A stretch of DNA of 64,000 nucleotides from Miscanthus floridulus (Eukaryota > Streptophyta > Magnoliopsida > Poales > Poaceae), in NCBI RefSeq assembly GCF_019320115.1, contig NC_089591.1, positions 18,640,502-18,704,501 on the forward strand, written 5' to 3'. Of the stretch, positions 55,740-64,000 are shown one piece after another. Each line of letters opens with the position of its first letter. The stretch's first letter is position 1. The notes below the pieces were generated by a model that had not been told where the DNA came from, did not search any database, and saw only the letters and a program-made list of their open reading frames with translations. The position numbers and the translations under genes are program-made.

Positions 55740-56259
55740 AAAACCTAAGGGTCAGTCGGCGGGGCTGCAGCAGACGAGCCGGGCGCTAAGGTATGAGGAG
55801 CGAAGTGGAACTGGGTGCCATCATCGTCTGATCCTGAACTCTGAGCTATCTAACCCTCTATAGCTGGTAGTGATGCTGAAGCAGTCTAGATCGAATTAGG
55901 ACTAGTGCTGCTGTAGGCTGAGCTGGTATAAATGAAGCAGCTGGCTCTGATGATGCCACAGAGAAGGGGAGCATCTCTGTCGTCGCTATGATAGGTGCAG
56001 ACATAGAAGGACCTAGAACATGCAGGTATGGAGGAGTAGGCTGCCCTATCAACTCACTGAAGGAGGCTCCAAGACTCCTGGAGACTGAAGTGTCTGGCTC
56101 AAGCAACGACGACGTCTGTGCCGGTGTGAAGCCCGTCTAGAGTGGTGTGAACTATGGGGCTACCACAGGCGAAGCGAACCACTAGGACACCTGCTCTGTC
56201 GGTGAAGCATACTGTGCTGGTGGCTATCCCTGACTCTGAAGCCCACTAGGCTATAACGC
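55740..56259 (-). pseudogene. Element E 3' frame, Pro/Ser/Gln-rich, multiple amber stops
   Basis: Minus-strand frame from 56259 leftward: a Pro/Ser/Gln/Ala/Thr-rich protein (for example PPAQYASPTEQ and SVSRSLGASFSE), open without interruption at 55858-56106. Upstream of 56106 it is broken by several TAG codons at positions compatible with former CAG (Gln) or TGG (Trp). The frame shifts around 55860-55900, and a QFHFAPHT-like end reaches about 55750, just before the ccctttggcatcaaa PPT-rich tail. It could be the C-terminal part of a gag-like or an envelope-position ORF. I cannot tell which, and no known domain is visible. Confidence 0.55.
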
Positions 56260-56409
56260 TGTAACACCCTAAAATTAGCTACTTTCTAAAAAGAGTAAAA
56301 CGATTTCTGTTAATTGTTTTGTGCTCATAAAAACATAGGTAAAAGAAAACATTCTTTAAATGAAATCCAACATAAGGGTAGCAACATGTTTGCGTATACA
56401 TGCATTTGC

Positions 56410-56478
56410 ATTGGTACTTTTGTGATGAGTGGTTTGGATGCCGTTACATTGGTACTTTTGTGATGAGTGGTTTGGAAA
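56410..56478 (+). repeat. Short tandem duplication in F LTR
   Basis: attggtacttttgtgatgag plus tggtttgga is present twice, 38 bp apart. The same duplication is in the 3' LTR (63331-63399), so it predates this insertion. Confidence 0.85.
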
Positions 56479-56910
56479 ATAAATTCAAATCTCAATCTTC
56501 AAAATATTATTTTCAAGTAGTAGTTTAAAAAGAAATTGAAAACTTGCAAAAACAAAAGTTAGATAAGATGCTTTGTTTTCAAAATCCAAAGGCTTGGAAA
56601 AGGTTTTGAGACGCGTTAGAACGATGCCTCTCTTTTCGGGAATCTTTCCGACCTTTTTCAGGATTAAATTCCTATTTCTTGGAGCTTTGTCTTTTTCCTC
56701 AATCAATGCAAAAGTCTTTTTCGGGAGCTAAACCAGTTTGGTTGTGTTCCTTATTCTTCCATCTATCCCTAGGAATTTTTCTGGAATTTTTTGGAGCTCA
56801 GAGATATTTTTCGTAACCTAAATAGTAATTCCGGATTTTCTGTAATTATTTTAATTCTGAAAATCAATAATTAATAAATATCTTCACTTTCCAAAATCTC
56901 CAAACCCTAC

Positions 56911-56924
56911 GTATATATATATAT
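56911..56924 (+). promoter_or_regulatory. TATA-like run in F 5' LTR
   Basis: gtatatatatatat just before the GC-rich block, conserved in the 3' LTR near 63834-63844. Alternating TA makes the exact box uncertain. Confidence 0.5.
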
Positions 56925-59900
56925 GCCGGCGTAGGCCTCGACGCGAGGATTCCAGAAGTACATCCCATTTTTCGAGCCGCCACTCATAGCCCCGCAGATC
57001 GGACGCCGAAGTTCGGCACAGCTAGGTTTCCGGCGAACTCTTCGGCGAGCTTTTCCGGCCGAACCATCGCGTTCCGGTGAAAACCACCACCACAAGGTAG
57101 ATCTCGTCGTTCTCGACACCGTCATGCTTTTCGTTTCGCGAATCCATCACCGTTTAACCGTTTCCCGTTCATTTTTCTTTCTCCGGCGAGGTATCCGGCG
57201 AGCTTCACCATGGCTTTCTCTGTTTCATGCCATCTCCAGCCATGGCCGTGGCCCTCCTCGCCTAGGGCCTGGCACCACTGCCCCTGGCCTTCACCTGTGT
57301 GCCTCCAATTGACTTGGTCAGGCAAGCCGCTCCCCTTCCCCGCACCCCCAGCCCCTCCGGTCGCGTGCTCCAGCGTGTAGGGAGCAGGCTATGCCTGCAG
57401 TGGCCGACAGCCACCGTCTGAAGCCGGCCCCGGTCCAGCCGCGTGGGCTCCTGCGCCATGCGGTCCTGTGCCACCGCTGGCCAGCCAGGTCCGGCCGTCC
57501 CCAGCCCCTTCCTCCTGTGCGCTGTACAACATCAGTCAGCCATTGCCACGTTCGTGAGTAAGAAGAAGGCAAGGTAGAAGATGATGTATTTACAAATTTG
57601 CCACTAGTTCGTAATCTCTGCAGTTTAATCATCCTAGCTCTGATTCAGTTTGTTCCAGTTGCGTTAGTTTCGTGTCGTCGAGATCTACGTAGTAGAGTTA
57701 TTAGTTTTCGTATCACATGTTTATGAATTTATTTTATTAAAATATTAATTGTTTCTATAATTAATTAATTGCTGATTAATTAAAGTCGATTTAGGTTTTT
57801 AATTTCGATTCGATTGCGCGAGTTTCATCGCAATGGGTGATACATGTTCATGATGATGTGTTCCATGTTACCCTATTATGCTTTTATAATTAAATATTAA
57901 AATGATTAAGTATGCGTGCAAATAGTTTTACAATTAAGTAATATATGTTTTATATCTCGGCAATTCATGTATAATATTAATATGATTAATTGTTGATATT
58001 AATATTCTTTTCAATTATAAGTTTGGTTAGTTTAAACCCGTTGTATATATGATAAACTTGTATAGATGCTCTCACATGCATTTTACTGTTGCAAAGTTTA
58101 AGTTTAACTTGCTTAATCTACCTGGCAACATTTATAAAACATGATTACTCTAACTCAGTTTATAAATTAAAATATAATTTGACTAATGCTACATGTTAGC
58201 AGTGACGTTTAACAGGTCTCATATCTCAAAAATTTATAAGATAAATGTTAATTTGTTTAATGGTTATGCAACTGGGTTTATAATTAAAAGCAACATAGGT
58301 GAATACATCAGTCTTTCATAAATCACTATCATTATGATTAATATCGACATTAATACATTTTTAATTTATAGCATGCTTAGTTCAACTTCAACACATGATG
58401 CTTTCGTATGGCTTTTGTCACATGTCCTTTAATCTTTCCAGTTAAATGTTTAAATGGCTTAAATGATATGAGATATTTTTATAAATAAAATATAATTAGC
58501 TTTAACTCAACTTTTCAAATTGAATACGTTCTGAGTAACCTAAGTGGGTACTACTCACATAGTTTTTCTTAATTAATATGAATCACGCTCGTAAATGTTT
58601 CTTTTGTAATATATATAAAACTGTTCGGTAGTTGTTTCTTCTTAATGATAGTTTCGTTATCGGCGTGTTCTACGCAGTGGCGTTAGTGGTTTTATACTAC
58701 GCTCTTTCTTAAGCAATGAATCAAGTTGATTAATGAAAATATTTACATGTGTTTCTATAGTTAAAATAAGTTAAATGGATAGGTTTTATTTTCCATTGTA
58801 CTAAAAATCCTTCGATAGTCGCTTTTTCGTTGAATCGCATATAGCGTGTCTTTTGCGTTTGTGTGTTCGTAGCGATACACCATTTTGCTTATTTTATTGG
58901 TTGATGTACTGTTCTCACATATTCTTATTTGTATGCCATGTATGGATGTTTGTGTGGTGATATATGGTTCAGTCAATCGGTGAGGTTTACGTGGTGATTA
59001 AGAAGCAGTTCTCTGAAGACTAGAAGCTGAGAATTGGAAGCAGAAGATTGAAAGTGGAATACTAAAGGCTTTTGAGCATATTGCTTTGGGGGAAAAGCAA
59101 GTTAAGGCAAGTATAGCATATGACCATCCTTGTTACCTATTCGCATTTAAACACTTAATTCATATTGCATGTGTCTACCTTGTTGCCAAATAGGATATCC
59201 TAGATATTTGATAACTTGTACTTTGATACCTTTGGGATATTGCATGGGATAGTTTTTGCTAGTGCTTAATCAAAACCATGATCTTGTAACTTGACTAATG
59301 GTATATGCAATAAACATTAAAACACGACTTTTTAGTAACATGGAAATAGGGAGCTAGAGTGTTTATATGCTTCAGATTCCTCTCCCTAAGGACTTATCTG
59401 TAAGCGATCATCCGGGACTTACAGTATAGCTGTGAGGGCCATATGGCTCTGGCTTTAGCTCAGTATGAGGATCTTTTCTAGCTTGTTAGTGGTTACCTTT
59501 AAGGCGCAGGGTATGTTTCCTTTGCTGCTGGGAAGTGTGTACCGTGCTGCGATGCCCACGTATGCCACTCCTAGAGATGGGCCACATACGCCTAGCAGCC
59601 CTAACTTGTTAGACAAATCCTTTGAAAGGCTTCATAGTGAACCCTGCCGACCTTCCTTGGAAGTGGGTCAAGAGAATAGCTACCTTGGGTGAAAGGGTAA
59701 ATCACAACTCACAGTGAACGTGTACAAACTCTACAAAGTATAAAACTGTTATAACAGCCGTGCTCACGAACACGAGCGGCCTTGGACCCTTATGGAATAG
59801 AGATGATTACTAATGGATAATGGTACTAATGATCAACTGTTTATGCTATACATTATTCATGTTTACCTGATCATGTGTTTATGGGAATGATAAATTCTTT

Positions 59901-60316
59901 GCCGCTCGATTGCTTAAAAAGATGACCCATTAAAGCTAATCGTAGTAAACAAGTGTCAGCCTTTTGAGCCTCATGAACCCCATGATATAATTGTTAAGTA
60001 CGACATGTACTTACGCTTGCTTTATTTTTCTATACTTTGGATAAAAATCCCGGATGGGTACCAGATTGCTGGTTTGGAGGAGTTAGGATTGTGGTCAACC
60101 AGTCAGTCATCCCTGTGGATTTGGAGTCTTCGCCAGAAGATCAAGTCAACTTCCCACTGTCTTTACTCTGAGGTTATTTTCTTTTTACTAATATGATATG
60201 TAATAAGTATTGTCTCTTGATATTACCCCTTATTTATGGCTATATGTGAGATTTGACTTCCTGGGCTCACATATAGTGTGTATCTGGTTTTGTCTTTAAA
60301 ACCGGGTGCTATAGAG

Positions 60317-60328
60317 TGGTATCAGAGC
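60317..60328 (+). promoter_or_regulatory. Primer binding site of element F
   Basis: tggtatcagagc, a full match to the usual initiator Met-tRNA-type primer site. Confidence 0.88.
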
Positions 60329-63164
60329 AATACTGACTGTAGAACGCAAGCCTAGTTAGCACTGGTCATTTCTAAAAACCTATTTTACTCTAAAACTATT
60401 TCTCCACCTCCTTGACACATTGAATTGAATATTTCCAATCCTTGTCCTATTGTCTCCTCTCCTTGATAGCTTCCTTTGAGCTATACTTTCTTATCTCCTT
60501 GAGTTGTTCTTGATCTCTTGCAAAACTCTCTGGTCTCACCTTAATTCAAATTACCAAAGCCTTAATAAGAAAGTTTTCCCTTAAGAATGCCTACCAAGTA
60601 GCTAGAAGAAACGATTAGCAACGAGCTTGTATTTTGTGTTTGAGTGGTTTGTCCTAATGATCATGGCTGAGTTGGATCTTTGTAATGAGTGCAATGAGTT
60701 TATGGGTTATGCTCACAATTTCATTTATATTAAAGGTTTAAGGTATAAGGGATAAGGAAATAAATAGTCTGGGTTCTCTTTCTCTTGTTTCCTGCTTTCT
60801 ATCTTCTGGAGCAGTCTGACTTCTATGGCCTATGTCTCCAACCTCTGGGCAACCAAAATTCGGAGAAAATTCTGGGTGAAAGTAGACTTCAAGATATTTC
60901 TTTTTCCATAAGAGTCACCTTGATAGCATTTCTGGTTTGGGAGATATGAAAATCACAAGGCGATACATCTGTGCTGTCTGGAATCTAGAATAGTTTCTGT
61001 TGCGCAAAGATTTCGACCAAGTTAACTGCAAAATCTGAAGGAGTGGTCTAAAATAAAGTTGTGGGGAATTTTATAATCTTTCCAACGGTTCAAGATGCAA
61101 CTTTATTGGATAAATGGAACTCGAGATATGGACGTTTTTCTGTGCTGCTGTTTTCTATCTACGGGAAGGATCGATTTTTCTTATTCTTATCTATGTCCAC
61201 AAGCTCCATAGGATGTCAGAGGATGATAATACACCTTGAAGAAAGTTACATGTTGGATGTTGGTGCCCCTATCTCATCTCTTCTTAAGGGGGGTAGCCAA
61301 GCTAAGAGTGTTGTGAGTTGGTGAACCACAAGGAGTTCGGATCTACGTCTAGATTGATCTTTGAGCTAGCTATGATTGGGAGTTCGATCTTCACATACCT
61401 AGGATATAGATGTATACAAAGAGTTGCAAGAATGCTCAAGACTAAGATTAACTCTTGAAAACAACTGGATTGGTTTTGATTTCTATTTAAAGCTCTTTCC
61501 TTGAAATGAAATCTTCAAAAGATGTTGGAAAATGAATTAACAACCTTTTGATTCAAGAACTTTGAAAAACTTCTTCAAAAGTTGATTCGAACTAAGTTCA
61601 AAAAGGGTTTAAGTTTGTTTTCTCATTTTCAAGAGTTGGTATTCAAAACTTAATTTCAAAAGTATTTCACCAAAGAATAAGAGTTGATTTGAAAAGAGTA
61701 TTAAAGTTTAAAAGATTCAAAAAGAGTTGCTAAAGACTATATTTGAGACATTTCAAAAGTTTTGATTTGAATTATGAAAGACTCTTTTGCTCATTCAAAA
61801 GAAAACAATTTGATTTGAACTGCTTCACTCAAGGTTTTAGTTTAAAAACAGATATTCATAAAAAGTTTGAAAGTATCTTATTCCTAAGACTTCAAAAAGT
61901 TGAAAGTGAAATCAGATTTGAAAACCCACTTTGCTTTGAACTAAATTTCAAAAAGAATAAAATGTATTCGGTTACTCTTCAAAGTGTTATTCTAAAAAAC
62001 ACTTTTGAACCATTTTATTCTAAAACACTTTGAAAATGACTCTAAAGTGTTTTTAAAATGGGTTGTTTGGAAAAGACCGATTAAAAAAAACAATTTGAGT
62101 TATCTTAGTTCAAATTTTATTTGAAAGGTGTTCAAAATGCTTTGAAGATATTTTACAAAAGTTTGAAAATTTTGGTTCAGAAATTTGCAACAATTTGCAT
62201 TTGGAAACTGAGCACTTTTGGCTTTGAATTAGAATTAAGTTTGATTTCCAAAACAAAATTTGAAAAGAAAAGGTTTGAGTTGATTTCAAAAGTGTATTTC
62301 TAAAAGAATTCTTCCAAAATGGTTTGAAAAAGTTATTTTATTTGATTTAATTCCCCAAAAGTCTTATTCCAAAAAGAACTTGAACATGTGTTTGACTTCA
62401 AAAGAAAATGGGAATTGAAAAGTTACTCTCTTCATTTCTAAAGTAGTTTTGAAATTGATTTGGTTTGATTTCAGAATTCCCAAAAGAGTTCATTCAAAAT
62501 GATTTGGAAACGAAGTTGAAAGTTTTCTTTGTTTTCTAAAATCTTGAAAATCCCTTGTTTGAAACAGATTTCAAAAGAACCTGAGTTGATTTGTCTGCTC
62601 TTTATCTAAGATTAGATTATGAAGTCGAGTTTTCAAAAGAGTTTGAAAAACAAAGCTTAGTATGTTTACCTGAGTTTCCAATGATTTGAAAATGGTTGGG
62701 TTTATTTCAAAACCTTAAAAACATTTATACAAAAGAGTTTCAAAACATGGTTGAAATATTTTCTTGAGTTCTAAACATAAAACATATTTTAAAAGATATT
62801 TCAAAAGGAGTTGAAAAAGAAAATTTGTTCGGTTTTGATTGAAAGTCTTCCTTTTGAAAAGTAAAACATTTCAAAATGCATAAAAAACCATATAATTCAA
62901 AGTTCTGATTCAAGCTAAGCAAGATTTTTTGAAAGCTTAACATATGGATGATAAGATGCATTGGAACAGATTAAGAGAAGCAACAAGATCGGACTTGGAA
63001 TAAGATGGAACAAGAATCTGCAAGAGTAGCCATGCGATGAATTATCATACAACACAAGGTGAGTATCAAGATGGTGTTGCTCAAGAAAGTGAAGAAGATC
63101 TCAAGTTGAAGTATCCCTCACTTCTTTGCTCTTCTTCTCCGAATCTCGGGGACAAGATTTATCT
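60329..63164 (+). other. Element F non-coding interior
   Basis: No gag/pol homology. From about 61440 to 62930 the sequence is an AT-rich, low-complexity series of ttcaaaag / tttgaaaa motifs in both orientations, giving only short frames. A gaattttataatctttcc ... gagatatgg phrase occurs at 61063-61134. Confidence 0.75.
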
Positions 63165-63179
63165 TAAGAGGGGTAGAAT
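63165..63179 (+). promoter_or_regulatory. Element F polypurine tract
   Basis: ttaagaggggtagaa-type tract directly before the 3' LTR. Confidence 0.8.
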
Positions 63180-64000
63180 TGTAACACCCTAAAATTAGCT
63201 AGTTTCTAAAAAGAGTATAACGATTTCTGTTAATTGTTTTGTGCTCATAAAAACATAGGTAAAAGAAAACTTTCTTTCAATTAAATCCAACATAAGGGTA
63301 GCAACATGTTTGCGCATACATGCAGTTGTATTGATACTTTTGTGATGAGTGGTTTGGATGCCGTTACATTGGTACTTTTGTGATGAGTGGTTTGGAAAAT
63401 AAATTCAAATCTCAATCTTCAAAATATTATTTTCAAGTAGTAGTTTAAAAAGAAATTGAAAACTTGCAAAAACAAAAGTTAGATAAGATGCTTTGTTTTC
63501 AAAATCCAAAGGCTTGGAAAAGGTTTTGAGATGCGTTAGAACGATGCCTCTCTTTTCGGGAATCTTTCCGACCTTTTTCAGGATTAAATTCCTATTTCTT
63601 GAAGCTTTGTCTTTTTCCTCAATCAATGCAAAAGTCTTTTTCGGGAGCTAAACCAGTTTGGTTGTGTTCCTTATTCTTCCATCTATCCCTAGGAATTTTT
63701 CTGGAATTTTTCGGAGCTCAGAGATATTTTTCGTAGCCTAAATAGTAATTCCAGATTTCCTATAATTATTTTAATTCCGAAAATCAATAATTAATAAATA
63801 TCTTCACTTTCCAAAATCTACAAACCCTATATGTATATATATATGCCGGCGTAGGCCTCGACGCGAGGATTCCAGAAGTACACCCCGTTTTTCGAGCCGC
63901 CACTCATAGCCCCGCAGATCGGACGCCGAAGTTCGGCACAGCTAGGTTTCCGACGAACTCTTCGGCGAGCTTTTCCGGCCTAACCATCGCGTTCCGGTGA
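63180..64000 (+). repeat. Element F 3' LTR, cut by window end
   Basis: The first 821 bp match 56260-57080 closely, with most differences in the first ~170 bases. Confidence 0.9.

Larger units (their letters stand above)
53625..56259 (-). mobile_element. Element E: Sirevirus-type element, 3' part, minus strand
   Basis: LTR at 53625-55260, complement of a polypurine tract (atctccccctttttgg) at 55261-55276, then interior to 56259, where element F interrupts. The remainder is right of the window. The PPT complement recurs at 55686 (gctccccctaagc) and 55714 (atctccccctttgg), the Sirevirus repeated-PPT pattern. Confidence 0.85.
56260..60312 (+). repeat. Element F 5' LTR (~4.05 kb)
   Basis: 660 bp AT-rich U3 (with a 38-bp-period duplication at 56410-56478), a TATA run at 56911-56924, a GC-rich transcribed part (56925-57560), then 2.7 kb AT-rich. 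The frames in the GC-rich part (about 70-100 codons on minus) are compositional. The end is placed by the primer site, uncertain by a few bases. Confidence 0.8.
56260..64000 (+). mobile_element. Element F: gypsy-type retrotransposon without coding capacity
   Basis: 5' LTR at 56260 to about 60312 (~4.05 kb), Met-tRNA primer site tggtatcagagc at 60317-60328, interior to 63179, and the 3' LTR from 63180, cut by the window end. The LTR start tgtaacaccctaaaattagct and the pre-LTR tract cttaagaggggtagaat are typical of Tekay/Del-type elements. The interior is only ~2.9 kb and has no gag or pol, so F is non-autonomous. Inserted in element E. Confidence 0.85.

Overview
This window looks like a repeat-dense, intergenic piece of a large grass nuclear genome. 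The evidence is stacked LTR retrotransposons with initiator-Met-tRNA-type primer sites, Stowaway and Tourist-like MITEs, L1-type LINE tails and tRNA-derived SINE candidates. The repeat families resemble those I associate with panicoid grasses (Saccharum, Sorghum, Miscanthus, Zea); that assignment is from memory, not from a search. I find no intact host protein-coding gene. Almost every long reading frame is retroelement gag/pol or an accidental ORF in a GC-rich LTR.

Left part (1-12884): a minus-strand Ty3/gypsy-type LTR end (1-838) cuts into a LINE 3' end (839-4497). The RNase H region of that LINE is split by a 2.46-kb foldback DNA transposon (1670-4124) with a perfect 8-bp target duplication. 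A second LINE tail (4498-5560) is split by a 234-bp MITE. A lower-copy-looking stretch (5561-12884) follows. It contains a Stowaway-like MITE, a degenerate ~75-bp tandem array, a MITE nested in a MITE, a 1.33-kb solo LTR with TSD AGTAG, a hAT-like MITE, a Tourist-like MITE and two tRNA-like SINE candidates. No coding gene is recognisable there.

Right part (12885-64000): a nest of retroelements. The oldest full layer is element C, a gag-only Sirevirus-type element on + (15745 to beyond 45860). Its left LTR is split by element A (16771-27041, a Sirevirus-type copia with gag and pol, + strand) and by element B (28422-39131, another gag-only Sirevirus-type element, + strand, TSD CACCC). B itself contains a ~4.2-kb minus-strand gypsy-type LTR, G (about 33293-37506). 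The C gag gene is split by a second solo LTR (40028-41276, TSD CCATG). The C right LTR is split by element D (45861-53624, Ty1/copia, minus strand, complete gag-pol frame with stops). The far LTR of D is split by element E (from 53625, Sirevirus-type, minus strand). E is split by element F (from 56260, gypsy-type ~4.05-kb LTR with a non-coding interior). The insertion order C, then D, then E, then F follows directly from which element interrupts which. A supplies the only Sirevirus pol in the window, so B and C could once have depended on an A-like element (inference).

The pol frames of A and D stay in one frame for 3-4 kb and are broken almost only by stop codons of the kind made by C-to-T or G-to-A changes, which fits decay of methylated, silenced DNA. 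Most notable for follow-up are: the foldback element built from inverted arrays of ~184-bp units; a ~60-bp phrase in that element that recurs in the leader of the unrelated copia element D; a head-to-head junction of C-family LTR and internal sequence at ~14829; and the gag-only Sirevirus-like elements, one with four zinc knuckles.
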